From positions 3,348,015 through 3,368,806 of the forward strand of contig BFEA01000024.1 of NCBI GenBank assembly GCA_003427395.1: 20,792 bases of DNA. The letters run 5' to 3'. The translations under genes and the position numbers were made by a program. The notes under the pieces are model-generated. The model had not been told where the DNA came from, ran no database searches, and saw only the letters and a list, made by a program, of their open reading frames with translations. This DNA comes from Chara braunii (lineage: Eukaryota; Streptophyta; Charophyceae; Charales; Characeae). Each line of letters starts with the position of its first letter. The first letter of the stretch is position 1. Of the stretch, positions 7,594 through 16,075 are shown piece after piece.

Positions 7594-10500
7594 ATGGAGG
7601 AAGAAATCGAGGATCNGCAGAGCAAAGGGAATCAGGGCACGAATGGGGATGGGGAACGAAACGAAGGATCAGCCAGGGATCGAGAGTCAGCCAAACTAGA
7701 AGGAACCCGAGAAGACGGAAATGACGCCTCAACTGGAGAAAGCTCGGGGAAAGCTGGGGGTAGCAAAAGGGGACCTCAAGAAAACAGGGAAGGGGGAAAT
7801 GATGTGAGAACAAGCCCTCGGAACTCGGCAGGAACCACCCCTAAAAAGACAAAAGTCTCGGATGCCAGTCGTAAACTGGCAGAGATAGAAAAGCGGACTG
7901 CAGAATTTAGGGCAAGGCTTATTGAGCAGATGATCGCCGGGGATGAGGAGGACCCCCAGGGCGCAGGGTTACGTGAGGGACGCAGGACCGGTCAGGACGA
8001 GGCCAGGTATGAGGGGAAGGATAATAGCCACAAAGGAACGCCTAGCAAGAAGGGGAAGGACAAGAACGACCCTCTGGCGGAGGGGATGGAAAATGCTATG
8101 ACCCCGCCTGCCATCGACAACGGCACTAGCCAACTGCCAGCCTCGCTGAAAGTAACAGGGGCGTGCGACGGACTCTGGAGCATTAGGGAAAGGGTGCTAG
8201 GATGGTTTGACCCAGAAGGAACGTCGAAAACCAGGGAGAAGCAGAGGGAAAGCAAGGAAGGGGAAGGGACCAGTGCAGTTGGAGAAGCGGGTAGCTCCGA
8301 AGGTGGTCTCAAGAGGATAGTCACCACCCTCACCCGGGCACTAAACAAGAACCAGGGGTATCTCGCAGATGCAAAGAAGAAACTCACGTTCGATGGGGCC
8401 AACATTACGGAGTTTCTAATAGACTATGAGAACCTAGCAGCCTTACTTAAATGGACGGAAGAGGAAAAGATGGAGCACCTAGGGCAGGACGTGTCGCTAA
8501 GCTTGGGAAGGGACATTATGGCCATCGTCGCCTCAAGTGGATCCTGGAAAGAAACCAGGAATGAGATGATGAGGAAATACCTGAAGGCAGAGAAAATGGC
8601 AACAGAGGCCGAATTAGCCGCAGTCCAGAGGAAAAACTATGCGACTTACAACGATTTCCTAAGGGCGTTTACGATAGTGGCTCTGCGAATTCCCGGGGTA
8701 ACGGATCGCATAATGAGTAAATACTTCCTCAGACAGTTCTCCGAGTTTGATAAGGATAAGATTCTGTCAGCATATCAGCAGACCATTAAGTTTGAATATA
8801 CAAGGGATGTGGATTTCAGTACGGTAACAGACCTTGCAGAGAAGACAGTGGTAACCGAGACCCTAGCCCTGCTTAAGGAAGGGGAGGTTATAGACCTGAC
8901 CGGGAAAACGGGGGATAAGGTCAAAAAGGGAATAGAGAGCCTGCATGAAAGGGTGCACGGGGTTGACAGCAAGATGGACATAATGGAAAGTGCGCTATTA
9001 GTAATGCAGGCACAGGTGTCCCGACCCGCCCTCCCGCCCCAAGAGGCCGTGGTTCCGACCGCTGTAGCAAACCGGGGATTTATAAGGCGGGACCCGGCCA
9101 ACGAACAATGCAAGTATTGCACCATGATCGGGCATTTCGTACGGGCCTGTCCGAGACTTCATCACGATATCGAGCGGCAGAGGTGTAGCAGGTCCCTCAA
9201 AGGCGAGATCCTCGGACCCAGGGGAGAGCGTGTCAATTGGAACTCGCCAGGAGGGATGCGGCGAGCCGTCATTCTCCTGAATAACTTAGAGATAGCTGTC
9301 GTAGAAGCAGAGCCGATAGCCGAGATTGTCTGGGACCAGCCAAGGGGACGGGGACCACAGACCAATTTTATCCTAGAAGGCAATGGGCAGGATAGGGTAA
9401 ATATCACTACCCGACGGGCTGGCGCGGAAAAGAAGCTCATCCGAGACACAGTAATGGAAGAAGCCGCGGGGGCTAGTGCGGAACAGGAGGAAGTTGAGGC
9501 CGGGGAACAAGAGAAGGTCTACGCAAAAACGAGGGAAGAAGAACTGGTAGACAAAGCCACGGCGGCAAAAAATAAGTTCAAATACCAGATTCTGATTCTG
9601 ACGTTGCCCGAATTAGATGACACACTGAGCAAACTCTTGGGCACCATGGTCTCAATATCCTTCCAGACCATGCTGCAGCCAAGCCCGAGACTGCTCAAGG
9701 GCCTCAGGCAGCTATTGACGCGTAGACGTGTAGAAGTAGAGGAGGCTCCGGAACCACAGGAACAAGGACCCGAGGAGGGAGAGGCGCCACAAGGAGTCTC
9801 TAACCTCCAAAGCATTCCAGGGGGCTTGGAAGACTTGGAAAAAGCCTTTGCCGATATTCGTCTGAGTCTATCGGACCGAGAAGGTGGCGAAGTAATGAGA
9901 GCACCGCCCGACACTAAACTTAGCTTCCACGCACTGCCTGTAGGAAAACTTAAAGTCGAGGTCGGAACCCACCACACCGATACATTAGTGGATGGCAGCG
10001 CAAAAATTACCCTCATACGACGGGATTTCGCAACGATCACGCAGTGCACAGTAAACAAGGAAGTAGCAGGGAGTATCAGGGGAGCAAGCGGAGAAATTCC
10101 CTTCACTAGGTATGTTACCAAATGCGCGGTCAGGGCAGGAATTCGGGAATCCATCTGGTCTTTCCAACGGATGACCGTCATGGAAGAAATGGACCATGAC
10201 ATAATCCTTGGGAGACCTTGGTGCGCCAATGTANNAATGATTGGCATGCACTTGCATGANGNCACGTACATGGTAGACATAGAGGATCCGGTGANAGGGC
10301 GCGGANAACTCCTCCGACTCCTCGGAACTGGAGGGGANCCTCCCAAGGGTAAACTGGNAACCTGGTCGCCGACGTTTGAAGAAAGTGCACNGAAAGGCAC
10401 AATCGCACAGATGGAAGGTATGAGAGAAAGAGTAGAAATCATGATTGAGGAAGTCTTTAGCAAGAAGGAGTGGATCAAGATGGGTCTACCCCTGAAGAAG

Positions 10501-10848
10501 AGGAGGCAAGAGGATGAGGCCCTGGAAGTTATGGTGGCAGAAAAAGAGTCGGAAGTCGAACTTGGAGCCAGCCTGCCCAAACCAAAGGAAGGCCGGAACG
10601 AAACGTTAGAGGTGGTGCTTGAAATCCCAGATTTGTTACAACTCGTTAAGGCCATTAGGTATCACAAAGTGGGGGTGGACCCCGCATCGCTTGCTAGATT
10701 TGAGGATGGGGTCCGAAAGGGTTACTGTCTGAATGGAAAGGTAGTCAGCATCCAGCCCCGCGTCTTGGAAGTAGCAAGGCCGATCCCGACCATTCATTTT
10801 TTAGGAGAACGATCTCAGAAGGAAGTGTGCGAAAGTACAAACCCGTAG
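7594..10848 (+). CDS. gag-pro: Gag-protease polyprotein of a Ty3/gypsy-type element
   Basis: A single uninterrupted frame of about 1084 codons. I chose ATG 7594 (MEEEIED; G at -3 and +4) over ATG 7567. Residues 1-260 are a charged Glu/Lys/Gly/Ser-rich, probably disordered region with a short coiled-coil-like segment near 90-120. Residues about 261-430 form a capsid-type Gag domain (starts LTFDGANITEFL; contains WKETRNEMMRKYL). A CCHC knuckle follows (C506, C509, H514, C519; CX2CX4HX4C) for RNA packaging. A conserved-looking linker (near KFKYQILILTLP) precedes the aspartic protease, with LVDGSA at D800 and DIILGRPW at about 868-875. The protease active-site order is DGSA rather than the usual DSGA or DTGA. 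A VIDLT core (432-436) resembles a SUMO-interacting motif. Ten undetermined bases lie inside, nine of them between 10234 and 10391. The frame ends at TAG 10846-10848, overlapping the pol frame. Confidence 0.85.
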   Translation: MEEEIEDXQSKGNQGTNGDGERNEGSARDRESAKLEGTREDGNDASTGESSGKAGGSKRGPQENREGGNDVRTSPRNSAGTTPKKTKVSDASRKLAEIEKRTAEFRARLIEQMIAGDEEDPQGAGLREGRRTGQDEARYEGKDNSHKGTPSKKGKDKNDPLAEGMENAMTPPAIDNGTSQLPASLKVTGACDGLWSIRERVLGWFDPEGTSKTREKQRESKEGEGTSAVGEAGSSEGGLKRIVTTLTRALNKNQGYLADAKKKLTFDGANITEFLIDYENLAALLKWTEEEKMEHLGQDVSLSLGRDIMAIVASSGSWKETRNEMMRKYLKAEKMATEAELAAVQRKNYATYNDFLRAFTIVALRIPGVTDRIMSKYFLRQFSEFDKDKILSAYQQTIKFEYTRDVDFSTVTDLAEKTVVTETLALLKEGEVIDLTGKTGDKVKKGIESLHERVHGVDSKMDIMESALLVMQAQVSRPALPPQEAVVPTAVANRGFIRRDPANEQCKYCTMIGHFVRACPRLHHDIERQRCSRSLKGEILGPRGERVNWNSPGGMRRAVILLNNLEIAVVEAEPIAEIVWDQPRGRGPQTNFILEGNGQDRVNITTRRAGAEKKLIRDTVMEEAAGASAEQEEVEAGEQEKVYAKTREEELVDKATAAKNKFKYQILILTLPELDDTLSKLLGTMVSISFQTMLQPSPRLLKGLRQLLTRRRVEVEEAPEPQEQGPEEGEAPQGVSNLQSIPGGLEDLEKAFADIRLSLSDREGGEVMRAPPDTKLSFHALPVGKLKVEVGTHHTDTLVDGSAKITLIRRDFATITQCTVNKEVAGSIRGASGEIPFTRYVTKCAVRAGIRESIWSFQRMTVMEEMDHDIILGRPWCANVXMIGMHLHXXTYMVDIEDPVXGRGXLLRLLGTGGXPPKGKLXTWSPTFEESAXKGTIAQMEGMRERVEIMIEEVFSKKEWIKMGLPLKKRRQEDEALEVMVAEKESEVELGASLPKPKEGRNETLEVVLEIPDLLQLVKAIRYHKVGVDPASLARFEDGVRKGYCLNGKVVSIQPRVLEVARPIPTIHFLGERSQKEVCESTNP
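10797..10803 (+). promoter_or_regulatory. Candidate -1 ribosomal frameshift site (T TTT TTA)
   Basis: The heptamer TTTTTTA is positioned as xxT TTT TTA in the Gag-protease frame, the same slippery sequence and phase as the HIV-1 gag-pol site. A -1 slip here enters the pol frame, which is open from 10704 and reads on into RKYKPVGKKVKPVS and the RT. The overlap of the two frames is 145 bases. I see no strong stem-loop directly downstream. The alternative is a one-base loss in a T homopolymer that split a formerly fused gag-pol. Confidence 0.45.
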
Positions 10849-11994
10849 GCAAGAAGGTCAAGCCGGTCTCAATTCTGGTAGAAACATCAAAGGAAGAGGC
10901 CATGGAAAAGGAAGAGGAAATCCTACGGGTTATAAGGGAGAGGCGAGCAACGGAAGGTCATCGGATACCTGATGAGGTAGCAGATACCATGAAAATAGGA
11001 GTGGAAGGGTTTCTAACAGCAGAGGAAACTCAGTTGATAAGAAAGGCGTGTCATGAGTTCCATTTAGCTTTCGCTTTCAATGATCACCAGAAAGGGCGGT
11101 TGGACGCAAAGCTAGTTCCTCCGGTTAGGATCCACACGGTAGAGCATGAATGCTGGGATGATAAAGGGTCTGCCTACGAGTTTGGGATAGCAGCGGAAGT
11201 CACTGACCTGCTTAGGGCCAAGATAGATTCGTTCGTGGCCGAGCCCACCGCATCCCCTTATGCAAACGAGTGGTTCGTTTTCTGGAAGCTCAATAAGACG
11301 CCAAGGTGGATCTAGGATTTGCAGAAGCTCAATGCGGTAACAATTAGGGATGCAGGCTCGCTTCCACAGGCCGACTTGTTGGCAGAATCTCATGCGGGGC
11401 GGAGCATTTACTCCCCGGTAGACTTGTACTCAGGATACGATCATTTGTCACTCAATGCGAGGGATAGACCGTACACCGCAATGCACACCCCCGTAGGACA
11501 GTTGCAGATGCAAGTGACCCATATGGGTTTCACAAACGCGGTAGCAGAGGCGCAGAGGAGGATGCTCGCCGTCACAGGGGGTATGTTTCCGGAAAAGTGC
11601 GAATCGTATAGATGATAATCCCGTAAAAGGCGCAAGGTACAAGGACGAGACGGAGGTCGAGCCGGGTGTGCGAAAATTTGTCTGGGATCACCTGCAAGAT
11701 ATCAAGGATCTCCTACAGCGGATCTTGCTCTATAATATTACCGCAAGTTGGCCAAAGAGCATCCTGGCTGTCCCGGAGGTAACTATACTGGGATTTCGCT
11801 GTGGGGCCTATGGGAGGAGACCCGACCCAGCAAAGACAGATAAGATCTCTCAGTGGCCGACACCCCTGCATACCACGAAGGAAGTACGAGCCTTCCTAGG
11901 GGTGTTTGGATTCTGGAGGATCTTCATCAAAGGTTTCGCAAAGATAGCAGAACCTATCCGCGCGATGATTAGGGAAGATGGCTCTATGGATTGA
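10803..11994 (+). pseudogene. pol: Ty3-type reverse transcriptase, broken by two stops and a frameshift
   Basis: Reverse transcriptase copies the element RNA to DNA in the particle. Reading begins after the frameshift site (first possible unslipped start GTG 10827). Visible parts are a pre-RT linker (KYKPVGKKVKPVS), a fingers region ending KTPRW, the DLQKLNAVTIRD block, motif A VDLYSGYD with catalytic Asp at 11421, motif B HMGFTNAV near 11519, motif C IDD at 11608-11616, and thumb/connection (PEVTILGFRC, KEVRAFLGVFGFWRIFI). Three lesions are present. A TAG at 11313-11315 lies just before DLQKLN. A frame change just before IDD places the catalytic pair in the next frame (the first frame ends at 11615). 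A TGA at 11992-11994 sits where a conserved Trp is expected (Met-Asp-stop-Thr-Glu), implying TGG to TGA. This RT cannot be made intact from this copy. Confidence 0.85.
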
Positions 11995-14160
11995 ACCGAG
12001 GATAGGGAAGAGGCAGCCCAGACCCTCAAAGACATCCTGTCATCCGATCAGGTCACTCTAGCAGCACCCTGTTTTAATGACGAGGTAGAACGGCCCTTCA
12101 TCTTAGAAACAGATGGGGGACCGCTGGCAGTTGGAGAAGTATTGATACAAAGAAGCGAGGAGGGCAAGGAAAGGCCAATCAGATTTGAAAGTAGGACCCT
12201 GAATTCGGCAGAATGGCGGTACTCACAGTTCAAGAAGGAGGTCTTAGCGATTCTGCATTGTCTTAAGACCTTCCAGGCATACCTATTCGGACGGCGATTT
12301 ATCGTAAGGATCGATCCTACCAATGTCGCCGAGGCCCTAAAGAACTACAAGCCTATAGACCCGACCGTTGGCAGATGGATAGGCTTCATATGGCAATTCG
12401 ACTATAAGGTCGAGCGGATTGCGGGGCTTCGAAACAGGGCAGATGGGCTGAGCAGGGTATGTATCACACCAGAAGGAGTAGAGGACGCGAAACCAATCGA
12501 CGCCTTCCTGGAGTATGAAGGAGGGACCCTTGTGGTGGATAATGAGATGGCAGATCCAGCAATTACAACAGGTCAGTTGCTGATTCTGACCTTGGAAAAA
12601 GGCGTGCCTCCAGTAGTTGCAGAACTCAGGGAAGGACCAGCCACCACTGTCAGGCGTAAAGAGGAGAAGGACTCATGGGGAGCAAAAGTAGGGGTCAGAG
12701 AAGAGCTAATGGCGATGGCCGTGGAAGGGGGACGGGACGCCGTGATGACATTGGCCGAAACCTGGGCACAGAAGGAGTGTCAGTACCTAGTGAATCTCAC
12801 TCGGGAGGAGCGTGGTACGGATCAGAACGAACAAGAATTCTTCCTCATACAGATGTACGAGGGCGTCTTCAAAGAAATCGGTCTGCTGCTTGTAGGGAAC
12901 AAACAACCTACGGAAGTCAGTCCCAAGGCAAGGGAGGAAGTAGAAAAGTATGTCCTAAGAAATGGCCACCTGTTCAAGAGAGAGGAAGGGATGATGCCTA
13001 GACGCGTCGTTTGTGGGAGGTCTAGGCAGCTGAACGTAATTCAGGCAATGCATGATGGGCTAGCTGGGGGTCACCGGTCGTCAAAGGGGACACTTGCAAA
13101 GATTGTGCCCCTGTATTTTTGGTCGGGAATGGCAGGCATGGTCGCAACGTACTGTCAGACGTGTCTGATATGTCAAGAGACGAGCTCCGTACGGGTTTAC
13201 GAGCCCCTTAGACCCACTCGGGTACTAGGACCCGGACACCTTGTTCACCTCGATCTTGCGGTTATGCCCGTATCGACGGATGGGTTTAGATACATCTTGG
13301 ATGCAAGGGATAATCTCAGTGGCTATGTAGAAGCCGTAACCCTCAAAAAGAAGACGGGGAAAGCAGTGGCCGATTGGGTGGACGATTTCTACCTAAGACA
13401 CCCCTTCGTGCGCAGGTTTATAGCAGACAATGGGACAAAATTTGTTAACCAGGAGGTATTGAACAGGCTTAAGACACTGTGTGTACCAATAAAGATCACT
13501 AGACCCTACCACCCGGAGGCAAATGCACCAGTAGAAAGGGGGTACCGGACCTTGAAAAACACAATCGCTAAGCTTGCAGCAGACAACTTGGGGAACTGGC
13601 CACGGTACCTTAAGCAGGCAGTCTTCTCTGAGAACATGATACCAAAGAGAACGACGGGATGCATTCCAGTGGAGCTATGGTATGGAAGGGAGATTGACTT
13701 CCCAGCGGAGGCCCTCGTCCCTACTTGGAACAGGTTAGACGATAATCCGCACTTGACCACGGAGGAGTTAATCACCGCACGTTGCCAGCAGGTCGCCAGG
13801 AATGAGGAGGCATTGGAGGAAGTAGTTAACCGTGTAACGGATAGCCGAATGAAGGACAAAGCAAGGCGGGACCAGGTCAAGAACATTCGGAAAGAGCCAC
13901 TCCAGGTGGGGGAGAAAGTGTTACTTAGAAACTCAGCTCTTGAAAGCACATGGTCTGGGCAACTGGGCAAGAGATTCAAATGGCCTTACAGGATCGCTAA
14001 GCGGGTGGGACTGAATACGTTTGAACTTGAGGATCTTGATGGTACTAGCATAAGAGGACCATTTCCGGGACAGAGACTGGCCAGGTGTTTTAGCAGGGAT
14101 CCGGTGGAACAATGGTTACAAGAAGCCCAGGACAGAGAAACTGGGGAACTGACAGCCTGA
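11995..14160 (+). CDS. pol: RNase H and DD35E integrase portion of Ty3-type pol
   Basis: Open in one frame after the TGA at 11992; the first ATG is 12142, inside RNase H. RNase H residues visible are Asp (ILETDGG, 12112), Glu (KKEVLAI, 12238), Asp (RIDPTN, 12313) and Asp (RADGLSR, 12442). A linker of about 170 residues follows. The integrase has an HHCC zinc region (His 13051 and 13072; Cys pairs within YCQTCLICQ from 13153). The catalytic triad is Asp 13252 (HLDLAVMP), Asp 13426 (IADNGTKF) and Glu 13534 (APVERGYRTLK), with exactly 35 residues between the second Asp and the Glu. A GPY/F-like module (FKWPYRIAKRVG) lies near the C terminus, and I see no chromodomain. The stop is TGA at 14158-14160. 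As an isolated ORF it lacks its natural start, but its conservation shows recent constraint. Confidence 0.88.
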   Translation, partial: TEDREEAAQTLKDILSSDQVTLAAPCFNDEVERPFILETDGGPLAVGEVLIQRSEEGKERPIRFESRTLNSAEWRYSQFKKEVLAILHCLKTFQAYLFGRRFIVRIDPTNVAEALKNYKPIDPTVGRWIGFIWQFDYKVERIAGLRNRADGLSRVCITPEGVEDAKPIDAFLEYEGGTLVVDNEMADPAITTGQLLILTLEKGVPPVVAELREGPATTVRRKEEKDSWGAKVGVREELMAMAVEGGRDAVMTLAETWAQKECQYLVNLTREERGTDQNEQEFFLIQMYEGVFKEIGLLLVGNKQPTEVSPKAREEVEKYVLRNGHLFKREEGMMPRRVVCGRSRQLNVIQAMHDGLAGGHRSSKGTLAKIVPLYFWSGMAGMVATYCQTCLICQETSSVRVYEPLRPTRVLGPGHLVHLDLAVMPVSTDGFRYILDARDNLSGYVEAVTLKKKTGKAVADWVDDFYLRHPFVRRFIADNGTKFVNQEVLNRLKTLCVPIKITRPYHPEANAPVERGYRTLKNTIAKLAADNLGNWPRYLKQAVFSENMIPKRTTGCIPVELWYGREIDFPAEALVPTWNRLDDNPHLTTEELITARCQQVARNEEALEEVVNRVTDSRMKDKARRDQVKNIRKEPLQVGEKVLLRNSALESTWSGQLGKRFKWPYRIAKRVGLNTFELEDLDGTSIRGPFPGQRLARCFSRDPVEQWLQEAQDRETGELTA

Positions 14161-14211
14161 AAGGCAGGCAGCTGGCTATAAGTTCTGGATAGCCTTCTTG
14201 TGGAAGTGATC

Positions 14212-14457
14212 ATGACCACAGGGATTGTTCTTTTGTGTGTCTTGCTTTTTGTGGAACGTGGGGAGACTGTCTGGGCTGACTATAACTGGGCTTGGGAGCA
14301 CGGCATAATGTATTATAGTTTTTGTGGGGTAACGCTGGGGACTGTCTACACGAGGTATTTATGTGCTGGGACAATGTACCATAGTTTTTGTGGGGTGATG
14401 CTGTGGAATGCCTACATGAAACACCTATGTGTTGGGACAATGTGTCGAGGGTTCTAA
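14212..14457 (+). CDS. Small ORF with a signal-peptide-like start, just after pol
   Basis: I do not recognise this protein. ATG 14212 opens an 81-codon frame 51 bases after the pol stop. Residues 3-14 (TGIVLLCVLLFV) are hydrophobic and followed by ERGETVWA, resembling a signal peptide or membrane anchor with a possible cleavage after the Ala. The rest is largely encoded by a 66-bp repeat, giving two SFCGV and two LC(A/V)GTM motifs with regular cysteines. It might be a minimal env-position gene, but repeat-driven openness is equally plausible. Undetermined bases begin just after its stop at 14465. Confidence 0.25.
   Translation: MTTGIVLLCVLLFVERGETVWADYNWAWEHGIMYYSFCGVTLGTVYTRYLCAGTMYHSFCGVMLWNAYMKHLCVGTMCRGF
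14297..14446 (+). repeat. 66-bp direct repeat, two full copies plus a partial
   Basis: Units start at 14315 and 14381 with ATAGTTTTTGTGGGGT and share GTG(C/T)TGGGACAATGT near their ends. The bases before 14315 match the end of a unit. The period is a multiple of three, so the overlapping small ORF repeats in frame. Confidence 0.85.
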
Positions 14458-14622
14458 GGGATAANGGGACTNNCAACTATATNGGGGCAAGCAAGAGTTN
14501 TAGGGAAGCCTCCAAAGCTGCAAATGGGAGTGGAAGGGAATGCGTGTGTATGAGGGGTACCGTGACTGTTATGTATGAACAGGGCCAGGCAAGAAGAAGA
14601 AAGACAACAAGAAAACAAAAAA

Positions 14623-15126
14623 ATGGAGTTTGGGAATGAAAATGACAGCAATGCAATTAACAGCCCGGAAGAGGGACAGTCGTAAAGGCAAGCCGGAGAG
14701 TCGAGCTCCAGGAAAAGGAAGTTGTATGTGGGGTTCGATCACAACCTAGTTGTGAATAGGGGGGGCAATAAGCAAGTGACCAGAGGACCGTCACCACTGA
14801 AGGAAGGGGAGGCAATGGAGCTGCCTTCAGACAGTGATCCTAGTAGTAAGGAAGAGAGGAACCCGAAAAAAAAGCGAAGGATGGAGGAGGGGAACCCAAA
14901 GGAAGGACAACGGCCAGGAGAGAATGAGCCCGTTGAGTTCATTGACCTCACCAGCGACGAGGAGGAAGATGAGGTAACAACGCCCACAAGGGAAGAACGG
15001 GGAAGAGAGGACGAACCGGGTGAGGTAAAGGACAAATGGGAGGCTTGTGTTACTTTGTATGAGTATTCGCTTCTTCGGGGAAATGTGAACTTTTTTTTGG
15101 CGGTAAGAAAAGGGGATCAGGGATGA
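14623..15126 (+). pseudogene. Accessory ORF with NLS-like and SUMO-interacting motifs, one in-frame TAA
   Basis: ATG 14623 (MEFGNEND; A at -3, G at +4) opens a 167-codon frame interrupted only by TAA at 14683-14685 (codon 21). After the stop the frame continues without break to TGA 15124-15126. Residues 30-33 (RKRK) and 82-86 (KKKRR) are basic clusters like a nuclear localisation signal. Residues 104-118 (VEFIDLTSDEEEDEV) are a hydrophobic core followed by acids, the canonical layout of a SUMO-interacting motif as in PIAS and RNF4 proteins. The middle is Pro/Glu/Lys/Ser-rich and probably disordered, and the last 25 residues look more ordered. Its position after pol, same strand, suggests an element-encoded accessory nuclear protein. 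I know no named family for it. Alternatively it begins downstream of the TAA or is joined by splicing. Confidence 0.55.
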
Positions 15127-15620
15127 TTGAGTTTAAGAGTGGGCAAGAGCATGAGAACCATTGGGATTGAGAAAAACAGTGGATGGCGAAAACTTTCCTT
15201 TTTCTAAACCACGTATCCATGATTGAGTGAGTCGTTGCATAAAGTCCTTGTGAGAGGTTGGGGACCTATGGGTAAAAAGATATCCTCTTCCCTAGGAGCC
15301 TAATCCAACCTATCTCAGACGAGTCCACAACATTGGAAGGATATAAGAAGTCAGGGAAGTGGCAGGGAAACATCGAATTGGTTCAGCAGCCCTTGTAATG
15401 ATTGAACGGTCGGGCGGGCTAGTGCTGCTTGGGGCCGCGAGCCTCGACTTGAGTACTAGACGCTAAGTCGGATGTATGGATGGATGTAAGAATGACAAAA
15501 GGCATGAGGAAGAGGAAGAAGCATGCATAAAAACCCAAGAGGATGACCGCCTTCTAACCCTCGAGACGAGATACGATCCGTGTCCTCGAGGCCCACCCCT
15601 TCGGGCGCTAACATTGTAAT
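15127..15620. other. Spacer with no gene seen
   Basis: No coding or structural signal was recognised. It begins the roughly 3-kb 3' untranslated-looking part of the element. Confidence 0.5.
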
Positions 15621-15785
15621 GGACAAAGGATAGCCCTAACCAGGCTGTCCAATTGGACTCGATAAGGATGGTCCTAACCAGGCTGTCCGATTGCAATGGA
15701 TAAGAATGACCCTAACCAGACTGTTCGACTTGGAATTGGAAAGAACGACCCTAACCAGGTTGTTCGGAATGGCCCCTGACAAGGG
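15621..15785 (+). repeat. 38-bp tandem repeat, four copies
   Basis: Units starting near 15628, 15666, 15704 and 15743 each contain CCCTAACCAG or TCCTAACCAG followed by a CTGT(C/T)C motif. Spacing is 38, 38 and 39 bases. Each unit differs at several positions, so the array is old. Confidence 0.85.
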
Positions 15786-15853
15786 TCATTCTTTGGAATT
15801 GGCACTGGGGTCCCCTTGCATGGCTGCTTGAGATGCATGACATTGGGTAGAGT

Positions 15854-16075
15854 TAAGCTTTGGAAAGGATATTGGAAGAGCTGAGCTTTGGAAAAAACAT
15901 TGGGAAGAGCTGAGCCTCGGAAAAGATATTGGACTCAGCCTTGGAAAAGATATTGCACTCAGCCTTGGAAAGGATATTGGACTCAGCCTTGGAAGAGATA
16001 TTGCACTGAGCATTGGATTGGGATTGAGCATGGAAATGAGACTGAGCATTGGAATTGGATTGAGTATTGAAAATT
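15854..16075 (+). repeat. Minisatellite whose period shrinks from 28-29 to 24 to 18 bp
   Basis: The anchor AGC(T/C)TTGG or its variants occurs at 15856, 15884, 15913, 15937, 15961, 15985, 16009, 16027, 16045 and 16063. The spacings are 28, 29, then 24 four times, then 18 three times. Units combine GGA(A)AGATATTG-type and ACTGAGCATTGG-type blocks. The open frames seen on both strands are products of the repeat. Confidence 0.85.

Noticed and set aside
10234-10391. Cluster of undetermined bases as a biological feature
   Set aside because: Single Ns here and at 14465-14500 most likely reflect unresolved consensus positions in a multi-copy repeat.
9519-10655. 378-residue minus-strand ORF
   Set aside because: It lies entirely antisense to the well-supported Gag-protease frame and reads as a shadow.
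13506-13979. 157-residue minus-strand ORF
   Set aside because: Antisense to the integrase, whose catalytic residues are clear.
10797-14160. Novel stand-alone or defence-type reverse transcriptase
   Set aside because: Gag with CCHC, protease, RNase H and DD35E integrase in Ty3 order show an ordinary LTR retrotransposon pol.
4603-14685. Alternative genetic code or programmed stop readthrough
   Set aside because: The interrupting stops are TGA, TAG and TAA in different genes and replace different residues, and frameshifts occur too. Ordinary decay is simpler.
15888-16070. 60-residue Trp-rich plus-strand repeat protein
   Set aside because: It is a translation of the 24/18-bp minisatellite; other frames are equally open.
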